Assembly: GCF_037392515.1 (NCBI RefSeq)
Contig: NC_090287.1
Location: forward strand, 11,893,001 to 11,957,000
Origin: Haliotis asinina
Taxonomy: Eukaryota > Mollusca > Gastropoda > Lepetellida > Haliotidae
Direction of reading: 5' to 3'
Length of the DNA: 64,000 nucleotides
Position 1 is the first letter of the stretch. Every line of letters begins with the position of its first letter. Positions 24,600 through 36,560 of the stretch are shown here, piece by piece. The translations under genes and the position numbers were made by a program. Under the pieces are notes generated by a model that saw only the letters and a program-made list of their open reading frames with translations, searched no databases and was not told the origin of the DNA.

Positions 24600-25210
24600 A
24601 GGGTATAAAAGTTAGCATGCGGACAGGCTACACATGCAGTTTGAAAATGATCACCTCAGATATGCTAATTATCAGCAGACGTTGACAGTGGTCGACAGAC
24701 GTTGCAAGAACCTGCTGCAGCATTGTAGCCAGGCGAGCCAGACACAGTTCAGATCAAGAAGTGGGAGATTTCGAGGATCATCTGAAGACAGACATTCGGG
24801 GACGTTAGGCGTGAGAAACCGTTAACGTCATCAGCGGCGAATCCCCTTGATCATAGCCTCACTCGATAAACTGGGGGTAAACGTCTTCGGGCGTCGGGTA
24901 CAGCGAGCCTGTACGACCCTTCAAAGGACAGGTGTTGACCCACAGACGTCACAGATTACGTTAGGCTGGGCCCGAGTTGTTCGTAGGAAGGGACGATGGG
25001 AACGCTCTACAGTGACCAACACGCTCTCCAGACATGTCCACGGTCGGGCACATGTGGGATGAACTAGGCAGATGAGTTAGGAAACGCTGTAACCCACCAC
25101 AGAACAGACAGCAACCGGCACAAGCCATGCAGATGACCTTGACGAACATCTGATGTCATCGGCTAGAAGGAGGCTGCGTGCCTATGTGCATGGGTCTGGC
25201 ATACAAGATA
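24600..25210 (+). pseudogene. Tc1-like transposase relic with internal deletion
   Basis: Translation in shifting frames gives pieces in the order of a Tc1/mariner-superfamily (Tc1 branch) transposase. A helix-turn-helix-like end comes first (24790-24830, TLGVRNR). The stretch 24850-24990 follows (IIASLDKLGVNVFGRRVQRA, then ITLGWARVVRRKGRWERS; typical Tc1 has LAWAR...RW..VLFSDESRF). After a jump near 25050 comes HVWDELGR-VRKRCNPPQNRQQ (25047-25115), and then SSARRRLRAYVHGSG (25157-25200). The middle of the protein, which would carry most of the catalytic DD-E/D triad, is missing. Several stops and frame changes remain. No terminal inverted repeats were found. Confidence 0.7.
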
Positions 25211-25219
25211 CTAAAGGGA

Positions 25220-28200
25220 GGGTTGTGAGCCTTTATTTTATGTAACTCAGTCCTTGCTGTTACTCTGTGTGATTGGAAAACTGTTTTTCAGGAACCCGGT
25301 CAGCTTGCGCATGTCTGACGCCAAGTATGTGTGTAGTATGCGTGTTTTTTTGTAATAAACGTCTGTGTTATATTTGTGTGTCTTGGATCTCTGGGTCAGT
25401 GACTTCTTGAAAACCTCCTATACTTTTGTTGTGTCGGTCAGTTTATGGTCTTTGCATTTAAACGTTCCATAACATTTTGGAATAGATTTATATACATGTA
25501 CATGTATATGGCTAATGTAAGCTATCCACATAAGTGTTATAACATGCATTACAAGCAGCTAATAATAGTAAAAATAATCGGTCTATTTGAAGTACAAATT
25601 GCTTTGACTTGAATTTTGCTATCTATGAGTAAAGAATCCTTTATTGCGGAAGTTATAACAAGATCTCAATGTTCGTTTGAACAGGAGTGCCACCTTTCTA
25701 AACTAGAAATTATACTTTCTTTACAGATACCTTTGGAACGGAGTTATACCTTAAAGGATTAACATTTGCCGAAGTCCAAAACAAAATCAGGCAGATATGT
25801 AAATACTCATGTAGACACATTTAACATGCTTTTGTTGATGTCGTTAGAAACTGGACGTATCAATTATCCACACTGTTAACACTGTTACAGAATAACTTGT
25901 TGATATTAGATTTCATGTACCATGGCGTAACTGTGTGAACCACGACATGATGAGTGAAATTTAAAATGTATTTATAACAACCCTCAGGATCTGTACTTCA
26001 GCCATTGAACGTCTTTCTAACATTTTCATCGCTGCACATCAACGTGTCCCCACATGTTGTATCACCTATTTAAGCACCGCGCTTCATCCTTAATACTTTA
26101 CTGTGTTACTTTACCTTGACAGGAAGAAAGTAACAGGACAAAAAAAAAGAAACTGAAAAAAGTAACAGATTTTGATAGGAAAAAAGTAACTGGCAAAAAA
26201 ACAAACATTTTCAGTAGTTTGTTTTTTCTTTATAAACAAAGTACAACAAAGCACATTTTTTACATTCTGGTAAACACATTTTCAGTTGTTTGTTTCTTTT
26301 CCTTTATTAACAATGTATAAGAAAGCACATTTACCCTTTTCAGTTACTTTTTTCATGTTATTTTTCCTGTTACGTTTTCTTCCCACATTTGTTTACTGAC
26401 CCTCATCTCCACCGCATGTCCTGGCAGAAACATAGCTTACCGATGTGTGAAAAAAGTTACCCCGTATATTCGTTTTTCATGGTAGGGTTTTTCGATTATT
26501 GTTTGGTTAGATACATGTGAAATAAAATGCTTTTTATGCATTATCTATGTTTAACACTTTAACGAAAGAGAAAAATGCTATGCACCTGATATCGCATTAA
26601 TATGATACTCAATCGAATACCAAAATACAAGAACGGAAGACTAAAATGAGTTGTCATGGCCTTCTACCCAGCGGCCAATTGTTGTTTACATTGTTTTAAA
26701 ACAAACACGTAGGCTTTGAAATATTGGCATTAATGTAATCTCGCATAATGTTGTGAATGACGTAATTTTATCTTAAGGTGTTTAGAAACCTGCCTTGTTA
26801 TGTCTCCGAGCAACATTTATCACACGGTTTGTTCTTTTTGGTCCCTAACTTGCCATCTGTTTGCAACACCATTAGACGGTCTGGGGTATTTGTGTTATCG
26901 TAAAGCGGTAACGGATCATTATCTGGGTGTGGCGTTATACAATGCACATCCCAAGGTATTTGTCTCACTCGGCGGTAATTTACATTGATCTTTGATCTTT
27001 CATCGAGTGCAGAGAATTGAATAACAGTCTAATTCATTGCACACCATTTTGTAATGCGATGGCAAGAGAGACTGTTTATTTTATCAAGATCAATCAGATA
27101 TCTAGGTACTTACAGTAAACAAGAACGTCACATGTCATTGAATGATTACTAAATCTATCGATCACTACAGGATACTTGATTACCATCAAATATTCTAGCA
27201 ACACAAACAACGCTAACGTTCACATTTTAGCTTTGCAATGAGTAACATACTGTTGTCAAAACCAATATATTTTTCGAAATTCGATTGTATTTTTCATTGC
27301 GTTACTCATTGTGAATCTGAGATGAATTTTAATATGCATTAATTTAAACTAGATAATTCAATATTCCTTGAAGTATATGTTTTCAATCAATAAATATCTT
27401 GATACTAGAACATAGAAGTAGTTTTCCCAATTCGATCCCTCTGCTATTTGACACATTGCTTTCCAGTCCCTGTACTATTTGTCATGGGGCTGTGTTAAGT
27501 GTATCGTAAGAACAACAGTCAGAAGAATGTGAGCAATAATACGCTGGATAACAATAACAAGAAGCATAAAACAACCAAGACGAATACACGGCAAATAGGA
27601 AACATAATAAGGACACTAATAACATGCTACATTGTATCTGTACTTCTGTTTGTTTCTAGTTAGTGAATGAAAGTCCTCATAACGAATACCAGGTCCATGA
27701 TGTTAAAATATATATCAGTGATCAGTGTAAACATACTCTTAAAAAAGAAGAAGAAGAAACGCATATGTGAGTTTGAGAATATTAGACTCCTGTAGCTGCG
27801 TGAAAAGACAATACAAATGTACTATTTTTTCGAAAAATGTGTGGTTATAAACTGCGCAAAAACATGGTTATTTGTTTACATGCTTTTAAAGACATTCGCC
27901 AAACGTCACGTAGAAACCTTTCAAAGCAAAATGCACGTGCAAGTGAACGGGAAGACATGCGCAAAATGGCTAATGCGTTTCTCTTTTGGAAGAGTATATA
28001 AGAGGCAAAGGCGTTAATCATAAGACGCCCGTTACGACTATATTAACATGATTTGTGTATCGGAACCGACAACATCCTGTCTTAGCATCTCTATACTGAC
28101 GTATATTATGCCCGTTGACAACTAGACCAAAAGGAGTATTAAATGGGACAACTTTACATTCACAATCCTTTTCCGTGAGTATTGTCGACGTTCAACAACT

Positions 28201-28926
28201 TGTAAAGTCTAGCGATCAAGTCAGATGTCCTGCGGTAATGAAAAAGCAAAATACACGAAAATAATTTCTGAAATTCATAAACCGTTCCCATACAAGATTA
28301 TCAAATGGTATTCTGACCAAGTGATCGGGAATTTGCTGCAAGGTGCGGGCGGGAGTGAAATGCAAACTTGTCATCTCGTGAGGTAACATTATTGTCATTA
28401 CTCATGATATATTTCGAAGCCATCCTGGTGCAGTGTCGAAACAACGTGTTTTATGAATATAATTCACACAGGATACCCTTTTTGGTTGCAGAATACAAAA
28501 TTAATGCTAACCGCATTACAAAGAATTCTCACAACCAGGTCATGCCAGCACAATGCTCCATACATCTTGGCTTGTTCACAGCGTTATATATTTCTTTGAT
28601 TATGAACAAATGCATTTTACAATATATTCTTAATGTTTTTTAAGTAATTAAATTTTCACTCAAATGTAAGCTCAGGAAGAAAATAAAAGATATTTTTACA
28701 GTGTTGTTTTCATACAGCGCATTTTGTTACACCAGGGAGACTATATACAGATTATCCCTGGTTACACCTAGACTGTCTCACAGGCCCTGAACCACATTAT
28801 TTCTCCCAATGCCTGATCCTCCCTGCAACGTTAAAGGCCTAGATGAAGCAATTCTAGATTTCATCATGTTCAGGAATCTCCCTACTCACTACGGTATATT
28901 TGATACCATCGAAATTACTTAGTCAG
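25220..28926. other. Intergenic, no gene recognised
   Basis: No coding signal is seen. An A/T-tract inverted-repeat cluster lies at 26121-26393 (separate entry). The small frames at 26800-26988, 27817-28017 and 28368-28643 have no recognisable domain. Confidence 0.3.
26121..26393. repeat. Inverted and direct repeat cluster, A/T tracts
   Basis: The arm aggaagaaagtaacaggac...actgaaaaaagtaacag (26121-26168) pairs with the complement at 26336-26393 (ttttcagttac...cctgttac...ttcttcc). Between them are two direct copies of cattttcagtwgtttgttt...aaagcacattt (26205 and 26275). Confidence 0.65.
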
Positions 28927-29195
28927 TGGGTGAGTGAGTGAGTTAATATTGAACGTCACATCGGCAATATTGCAGCCATATCGTGACGAGAACGATTAAT
29001 TATACAAATGAAGTAATAGCACATACATTGTAAAAACCTGGCAACGAGCGACAGAAAAACTAACTACAGTAGAATGTAAAACTAGTAATTAGACCTAAAA
29101 CAATGTATCTATAAAGGACAATACAATATGAAAATGAGCTATAGGTTGCCAACAACTGAAGGTAGATCACCATAGTAAGAACCATGGGAATTACA
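28927..29195 (-). mobile_element. 5'-truncated 3' end of I/Nimb-like LINE
   Basis: The plus strand starts with gtgagtgagtgag, then ttaatattgaacgtcac, atcggcaatattgcagccat and atcgtgacgagaac. It ends with gccaacaactgaaggtagat and caccatagtaagaaccatgg. This is the reverse complement of 59827-60092 of the full-length LINE, including a short ACTC tail. The copy is diverged. Confidence 0.8.
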
Positions 29196-29770
29196 TATTC
29201 GGGGACTAAACTTTAGCACATGTTACACCCAACGTAGTAAAGTTCTCCAGATTATGACGGAATTTGGACATTCGATTAAGAAACACCGTATATCCGATGA
29301 GCCGATGTGTCCTTGATTTTAACGGTAAATGTTTAACTGTGCATGATATTTCGTCACCCTAGCACGGCATGATGATACGACAGAAAGCCTTATGCTTTAT
29401 CCAGATCGGCTGCCAGTTGGCTGGAATATGTTGTTTATTGTTGCATTGCGAGGACTGCAAGAACCAAAGAGTGTGGAATTCAGTCCCGTTCACCTCAATA
29501 CTTTCTGGGTTTGTCAACAACATGTCCGTGGGATTCAAACTTTGAGACCTACGCCAACAACCATCATGCCTCGCAGCCTCATTAACCAAACTATTCACTC
29601 ATCTGTCTCATTAACGTGTCTTCCAATCCTGTCAGTTCCACGGTCGTCAAGGACGACTTTATTTTGTCTTCATGTACCAGTGTTGTGATCAGTGGTACAT
29701 TGTGTGTGTTCAGATAGCATGGGACGTTGGGCACTTTTTAGTTGGGTTTCCCAGTAGACGTGGATGATAT
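29196..29770. other. Intergenic, unassigned frames
   Basis: Overlapping frames on both strands (29392-29688 plus, 29359-29598 minus) have gene-like length but no recognised motif or paralogue. I do not call either. Confidence 0.25.
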
Positions 29771-29873
<103 letters not shown>

Positions 29874-30164
29874 TATGGCCGTTTTAAAAGACATTTCATT
29901 TGTTCGAAAAATGCGTGATTTCAATGGAAAGGAAATATGAACTCGGGGTTTTGACAAAATATAGCTCTTTGTTTAGTAATTTAGTCAGTGTGTACCTTAT
30001 AACGAAACACTGTATGTATTTCCACATTCATTGATAAACTGATTCAACAATAAATTCACTATTTTACACCTGATGAAACATGAAAATGCAAATTAAAGCA
30101 CGTTTGTCTTTCCGACATAGCAGCAGTATCGATGACAACATTCAAGCGTTCACAACTGTCATAA

Positions 30165-30215
30165 ATAGTGAGTGATTGAGTAACTTTGGCAATATTTCAG
30201 CCATATCGTGACTAA
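30165..30215 (-). mobile_element. Short fragment of the LINE/SINE 3' tail
   Basis: The words gtgagtgattgagtaac, ggcaatatttcagccatatc and gtgac match the tail of the full-length LINE in reverse orientation. It is only about 50 bp and is diverged. A similar scrap is at 30709-30760. Confidence 0.6.
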
Positions 30216-30288
30216 ATCAATATATAGATTACCAATAATAAAAGATAGAATATACAATCCTGTCAACGAAGGTCAGTAACTACATCAC

Positions 30289-30436
30289 AGAGTGAGTGAG
30301 TGAGTGAGTGAGTGAGTGAGTGAGTGAGTGAGTGAGTGAGTGAGTGAGTGAGTGAGTGAGTGAGTGAGTGAGTGAGTGAGTGAGTGAGTGAGTGAGTGAG
30401 TGAGTGAGTGAGTGAGTGAGTGAGTGAGTGAGTGAG

Positions 30437-30472
<36 letters not shown>

Positions 30473-30510
30473 TGAGTGCGTGAGTGAGTGAGTGAGTGAG
30501 TGAGTGAGTG
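30289..30510. repeat. (GAGT)n / (ACTC)n microsatellite with internal GCGT block
   Basis: This run of about 55 tetranucleotides is contiguous with the LINE 3' end. The apparent THSL-repeat proteins on the minus strand are translations of the repeat. Confidence 0.95.
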
Positions 30511-30700
30511 TGAATATTTAACGTCATATCGGCAATATTTCAGCCATATCGTGACGGGAACACTGAAATTGAATAAGATGTACATGTAAAACTAGTAATT
30601 AAATCTAAAACATTTTAGCTATGAGGAACAACACAATAAAAAATAGGCTATAGATCGCCAACAACTGAAGGTAGATCACCATACTTGGGACCATGGCATA
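30289..30700 (-). mobile_element. LINE 3' end with expanded ACTC tail
   Basis: The segment 30510-30700 is the reverse complement of the full-length LINE's 3' UTR (gcaatatttcagccatatcg, tagatcgccaacaactgaag, gtagatcaccatac, ggaccatgg). The LINE tail here is a run of about 220 bases of GAGT (30289-30510), with a GCGT stretch inside (30438-30474). In the young LINE at 60081-60092 the tail is only three units. Confidence 0.8.
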
Positions 30701-30955
30701 AATATAGAAGGGTGAGTGAATTAATATTTAACGTCTCATATTGAAGAATGTAGTGACAAAACCTGCATAGTTTTGAATAATCGTAAAGTATAAAATTCAA
30801 GTTCATCAATAAATGTGGAAACATATACCGTGTTTCATTCTAAGGTGCACACTGACACGATAATTACTAGATTAAAGAGCCGAGACCATATTTCCTGTCC
30901 ATTTCAACCACGTATTTTTAGAAGAAATGAAATGTCTTTTAAAATGACCATAGTG

Positions 30956-32470
30956 TTATTTTAAGGTGCTGCTTCTCAAAATGAATATTTCACTGTCACA
31001 TAATCCCATTAATAACAACTGGGCAGCAACAGTACTTTCAGGGAAGGTTAATTACGGGCGGGGAATGACCATCACAATTGCACCAATGATGTCATAAAAG
31101 ACCTAAACGTGGGCATCATTTACCATCTGTCGTTTCATTCAAAGAAGGACCGCCAATAGCGATGAACACGGAGACAAAAAGCTAATCCTGGGTAGCCCTC
31201 CGCCCCTAACCTTGACATTTTGTGTAAATTAGTCATAATTGAATTTCTCGTAAATCCACGGTTGGACTTCTCTGTCCCGACGAACGTCCCCTGGGGTCAT
31301 ATGGTCAGTCAGTTGTGACACGTGATGATAATGTCCAGGTAAGGTGTACATCCTGTTATTAATTCGTTCGGCTCATGAATAGCCTCTTGTACCAGCAGAA
31401 ATAGAACCCAGGTGAAAGATGGCTCTTGTTATTGTAATTAGGGACGTGGCGACTCGGTGGTCTATAGTTCAAAGTGTGACCGGTGCTATTATGGGAACAA
31501 TACATTCCTTTTAATCTCTAACTAAGTAACGTAATGATGTTTTCATTGCCTTTACTTCTTCGTTGTAAAACCGAGCTTCTAAAATATTGAACAAAGTCTT
31601 GGTGAATTTTCCTTTTGATACGTTTATACATTATGAAAAGATCTAAGAGAAGTGCTACGCTTTTGGTGATTTTGTACATGGATTTCTGACTTGAATGGTG
31701 GTTTCCAGATTTTGTACGAGAGACGACACTAAACTTAACCCTAGTTCGCATTTAATCATTATTATCCATCTACTGTCAAATATTGCAACGAACTAAATCG
31801 TCGCAAAGTCAACAATTATAGCTTACCATATTTTAATGGATCTTATTAGCTGTTTGTCTTACTGACAAATAGATATACTTTAATATAATACATATGTAAT
31901 ATATTATATTATGGCATTAAGTGTCAGTTAACAAACACACATATATATGAACTCACGCACACTCCACAAAACACACTGATATGTCTCTCAATGGGCCCAT
32001 GACGTAATTTATGTATCTATCTTTTTGTGTGATAGTTTACGGTATTAACCTTTTAATATATATATACATAATGTGCTATATGTATTTAGTGTCTCACAGG
32101 ACAATGTTGGCCGGACACTTCTATGAAGTGTGTGACACTGTAATAAAATATTTTTCCCTCTATGATTTATCTTTCTCCCTGTTAAAGCGCATCCAGCCAT
32201 CAGGTCTAAGGGGCACTACACTAGGGTCTATATAAAGTATATTATTTTTGTGGGGTTAAAGATTACATCAATCTAGCTATGAGATAAAATTATTGACATT
32301 ATTGAAGACAGTGACAATGTCTGGGATGTTTATTCAAATGCACATGTATAAACAGAGTACATCATAAGATGATTGATGATCCGACAATGGCTCACACCCC
32401 AACAGAGCAAATACCTCTGGGGTATTGTTTATGTCCTCCTACTGACAAGCGCAACCCTGGGGCGAGGCGG
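30956..32470. other. Intergenic, nothing recognised
   Basis: No gene is seen. The frames at 31518-31751 and 32011-32235 show no domain. The last ~80 bases (32395-32475) resemble DNA upstream of member C (a 'ctggggygagg' word before the shared distal motif). Confidence 0.3.
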
Positions 32471-32475
32471 TACTC

Positions 32476-32662
32476 CGTGTCAATTCGGTAATCACTTGAC
32501 ACGTTAGCTCTCCTCAAGTTACAATTAACGACGTCGCGTCTCTTGTCATATCAGTCGGCGTCTGATTGGTTGTTTAGGTTTAGCTTCGTGTGATTTTATT
32601 GGTCCATGTACGGAGTGACGCTACCTATATAACCTGCATTTACAGAGTAAGGGCATCATTCC
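32476..32662 (+). promoter_or_regulatory. Promoter region of member D
   Basis: The distal motif CGTGTCAATTCGGTAATCAC (32476-32495) is followed by inverted CCAAT boxes (ATTGG at 32565-32569 and 32598-32602). Next are TATATAA (32626-32632) and the initiator GGCATCATTCCC (32652-32663), whose A is 32 bases below the TATA. The leader before the ATG is about 20 nt. Confidence 0.65.
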
Positions 32663-32678
32663 CTTCTGTCACTTTATC

Positions 32679-33503
32679 ATGTTGGACGTACCTTCCCACC
32701 TGCTTCAGCCTCTGTGTATCAACACTAATATCACCTACGACCTGGATACGACCATGTTTCCAGGTCTTGACGACCCCCAACAGATGTACCAACCAGCTCT
32801 GTTGATAGCCACTGACTGGAGCGACTATGTCTACCATGACGACCAGTGTGTCACACATGACGCAGACTGTCCATGCCAAGATGATTCGGACAGTAGTTTA
32901 GAGAGTGACTTATATTCTCTTATAGGTATGTATATTGTTTCAGTGAGTGTCAAACCACTCGTCTCCATAATATTGATAAATGTAAATAATAAATGTGGAA
33001 AGATGTTGTTTCCTTTATATGATTCTGAAACCATCATGTGTACTCATATTATGTTGGTATAATAACGCAATTAAAACAAATCATTAATGAACTGTACCTT
33101 CGTATTTACAGAATCCGCCGATGTCTTCTTCACGAACCAGAATTTATCTGTGGATGACACAACGCTGCTGACTCTCCTCGATGACGTTATAGCAGATTCC
33201 GTGATACCGGATGACATCTTTGGATTAGTGGATTATGCTGATACTCTAAGTGATCTTCCAACAAGTGACTTTCCACAAGCAGAAACCTTTGCTCCGAACT
33301 CCGGACTAACCTGTGCTGTAGATACAGAAGAAATACAACCTGCTAGAACCTGTGGCAGGGGCCAGAAGAGACGTCACTGTGATGATATTTGTTACCCACA
33401 TATTGACAAAAGATCAAAAATGGAGTCTTTTACCCAAGTCTTACCCTGCCTTGTGAATTTTTCTCACGGATCAAAGAATGGTGGAATGAACAGAGAGTCA
33501 TAG
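32679..33503 (+). CDS. FPGLDD-family small nuclear-type protein, member D (two exons, short subfamily)
   Basis: Function unknown. Exon 1 runs 32679-32925 and exon 2 runs 33112-33503, giving 212 aa. It splices at CTTATAG|GTATGT and ATTTACAG|AATCC in phase 1. Exon 1 reads MLDVPSHLLQPLCINTNITY, then a slightly altered block (DLDTTMFPGLDDPQQMYQPA) and LLIATDWSDYVYHDDQ. It ends with a more acidic SSLESDLYSLI. Exon 2 is acidic and hydrophobic (TLLTLLDDVIAD, DDIFGLVDYAD), then CGRGQKRRH and DKRSK, the same basic pair as in member C. The tail differs from C except for scattered residues. An AATAAA at 33834-33839 is a good poly(A) signal, giving a ~330-nt 3' UTR. Exon 1 is close to C and F at nucleotide level, while the introns differ. 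Confidence 0.8.
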
Positions 33504-33833
33504 ACATAACAAAATGATACACAAAAGACATCGATAAGAATCCATTGTGCTATACGTACTATTTCATTATGTTCAGAATCAAAAATGACAAGAATGAGAG
33601 AGAAGATGCAGTATTGTGTAACAATTGACCACTGCACCACTTTGTGATAGAAAACGAACATGAGTGAATGTGATTTGAACGAATGAGTCACGAAAGAGTG
33701 ACATTTTGTGCAATAAGCGAAAGCGATTTGTTGTTTCTTTATAATTTTTATACATACAAAATAAGGAACATGGTGCCATAATGTTGTTGACATATTTATA
33801 TTTGTTGGTTTGATGCTGTTCTTGTTGTGTTTT

Positions 33834-33839
33834 AATAAA
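33834..33839 (+). terminator. Poly(A) signal of member D
   Basis: A canonical AATAAA about 330 bases below the stop codon of member D is followed within 25-40 bases by a T/G-rich stretch (gtgactgttgttttgg), as expected of a cleavage region. Confidence 0.6.
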
Positions 33840-34555
33840 CCCGATTTCTTAAAAACGTGACTGTTGTTTTGGGAAAACACGAGTGGACACTGTACTGTGT
33901 ACATGCATGTACTTTGATTCATGTCGAGTACAGTGTCGTGTAGCTCGTCTTGAACATAAATGTTAGCATGGATCCACACATATTTACTATTTGATCTGTA
34001 TGACTAGTGCACTTGCTTCCCATCATTAACTACGCACATTATACACACACAGATCAAGCTGAGATATACGCACTCGGGATGTAACCGCTGGGTAACCTGC
34101 AAAAAAATAATGATGAGTCACCCGCTAAACCCCTTTAGGCTCGAACTCGTCTGAATGCCACACCTTTTTCTGCAGGTCATTATTTTAGGAATTAGCTAGA
34201 AATAGGACCTATACACTTGGACCAGGACCAACACTTTTTATGGTTCTGGATCCTTAGGGCTTGCAGCTTTTCAGGTTTAGGGCAAACGTATGAAATCTTT
34301 AAGCACACCCTTAGTTCCTGTCTCAAGATACGAGGAATACATGCAGTTAATTCTCTGAACGTTCAAGATAATCGTCCATCGTACCTAAAGCCTGTGATTG
34401 TGGGTTCGAATGCTGGTTTTACCTGGTGATGTTAAAGGTTTGTCAGTTCGTGTTTCTTCTGAAATACACATTCTTTTTTAAAAGTATACGTCGCACGGAA
34501 AACGAATTTAGACATCGCTCAAATAACATAAACGTAACGTATGTCAGAGTGCAAT
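33840..34555. other. Intergenic, possible tRNA-like scrap
   Basis: No gene is seen. A B-box-like GTGGGTTCGAATGCTGG at 34410-34426 may be a SINE remnant, but no A box was found. Confidence 0.25.
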
Positions 34556-34559
34556 GTCA

Positions 34560-35275
34560 GTAACACGCGCATATATGTATGTGCATACATGTGTGGTGTT
34601 AATATATTTTCTTTTTTATTTCTACCCTACAACGTAAATAATACAATGGTGTGCATATATTCACTCATATGCACACATATACATATACATGTATATATGC
34701 ATATACATATTATGATAAATACTTTTCTTCTCAACTAAATGGAAGGGTTACTTTTGGCACTCCGCACATGACAAGTACAATCGTATGTATTCAAGTATAC
34801 ATAATTTTGGTCTTCACTGAAATATACGTAAGAGGTAGGAATTGTAATTCATCCATCGTGTATAAAGGCAGAAGCTTTCATCTGTAGACAACGCACATGT
34901 GTTTCCGGTTACGGACAGGCATTTTAAGCGCTACCAGATCATGTACATCGAAAATGTAGTATACATAATATATATAAGAGGAGATGTACATGCTTTCCGT
35001 TTCCTTTGGTGGGAGAATTATTTTTTTTCCATTTCGCATATACTCTACAACGCATATACGCTAATCACATGCATATATTCACTCGCATACATACATATAT
35101 TTATACATATATATCCACATACATACCTAAAGGGATTCTTGTAACATTTCCCCCTTGAACTGGAAAGGGATGGGTGGGTTTGCAGAATGGAATTCTTAAT
35201 ACTCCTGCACTCTGCCATAACTAATACAGGTGTATGTATAAAAGTATACATAATTTTGGTCTCCCCTGGAAAGAA
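34560..35275. repeat. Diverged ~450-bp tandem duplication
   Basis: Two blocks (34560-34830 and 35010-35275) share ordered words: ctctacaacg/ccctacaacg, gcatatattcactc, acatatacatatat and aagtatacataattttggtc. The matching words lie 448 bases apart. Both are rich in (CATA)n-like tracts. Confidence 0.55.
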
Positions 35276-35279
35276 GGTT

Positions 35280-36355
35280 GCAGATGTGTTGTTAATAATG
35301 ATGATAATTTGAAGATGTATCGTGCACTTTCCGACATAACGCCTATGTCACACACGGTTTTATTTAGTGCTTGATCGAAAGAAGGGTGATTTGACAGAAA
35401 GACTTGACGACCTGACCATGGTTACAGAATTAAAGTTCTTCACCAGTCACTATGTTTTGGCATCATGTTGCGATAAACAGCAAAACAGTTGCCTGGAAAC
35501 ACATACAATGTGTGATGCATACACACGCCCCCTCGTTCGGGTGGTCCTTTGATCTGCTGTCTCTCGATCTGGGACCCCCGGGGCTGTACCTACTCTGTAG
35601 GTGGGGAACAATGACACTGATAGCGTGTCATCCAAATGTGATGGTCAACCGTAATTAGGTCTTCCAATAGATAAAACTGAACAGATAATCTATTGTTCCA
35701 ATAACAATAGATACTTTTTTATTTCAAGAATAATTTGCGTTTAGCTTCTCATTTACAGATCAAAGAAACAATGCGGATTGGACCAATGCTGTCAGGCGTG
35801 ATGTGAGGCCGCCATCAATAAACGGGATGCGGACCTGTTGGATTAATCAACGTACATAAACATCAGAGGAGATGGCAGATTAGGGGGTGGAAGTGCTGAC
35901 ATTATCTTCACGGGTTGTAATACATGACGTAAGAGACAGCCATTGTCATTCAGGGGTAATATATTTTGGGTATCCATTCAAGATGTTTACACATCAGTCC
36001 TTCTAGAATGATGTGCTTGTGTGCTTTGATCAAAGGAGCTTAAATATTAAGGCTCTGCTTGCGATGAAGGTCTTTGATGAGTGGAACCTCTTACCAAGAC
36101 ATGGCTGTTTACATATTACTACACTAGCTAGCTGTATAGTTTACAAATATGTTAGTATGAAGAACATGGCTCAATCTGGCTTAAACCTATTTGTGTTTCG
36201 AAAAAGCATGGTTCCGATAGCTGGACACGTTATTGAAATAATTTGACAAAAAAAAAAATGATACAAAATAACATTGTTGGATATGTGACTGTATAATAAA
36301 TATGTTCGTTATTATGTTGATTATGCATAGTAAAGAAATGAGCAGAGAATCAAGT
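35280..36355. other. Intergenic, nothing recognised
   Basis: The open frame at 36013-36246 reads smoothly (contains MKVFDEWNLLPRHGC) but has no known domain; it may be part of a decayed transposon. Nothing else stands out. Confidence 0.25.
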
Positions 36356-36359
36356 TATA

Positions 36360-36560
36360 TGAAACTTGCCTTACGTTGAATATATATGCATGGTCATAAT
36401 CACTGGAGGCAGTTATTTTCAGAAATGAGCATTGTGAGCTGGAAGTGTCACCATTTTCTGAGTTATTCTGTGCGCCGTTACAGTAAAATAAGTTTTGATA
36501 TCGTATCACTGGGTATCAAAATACACAGCTGCTCTTAAATCTTGATAGGCTCACTGTTGT
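36360..36560 (-). mobile_element. 3' fragment of the LINE family seen at 18580-20315
   Basis: This aligns with 18640-18810: catggtcataatcactg, gttattctgtgc/gttattcaatgc, gccgttacagtaaaataag and tatcgtatcactgggtatca / tatccttgagtatg. On the minus strand it encodes the same YFDTQ-YDIKT and C-terminal residues with stops. Confidence 0.6.

Noticed and set aside
29359-29688. Overlapping frames on both strands near 29.4-29.7 kb
   Set aside because: Neither strand shows a recognisable motif, and one is the shadow of the other; no basis to choose.
30280-30585. Two overlapping minus-strand frames of repeated THSL
   Set aside because: They are translations of the GAGT microsatellite and LINE tail.
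33464-33979. 171-aa minus-strand frame
   Set aside because: It is antisense to the 3' end and 3' UTR of member D; it has no domain, and its composition is that of antisense AT-rich DNA.
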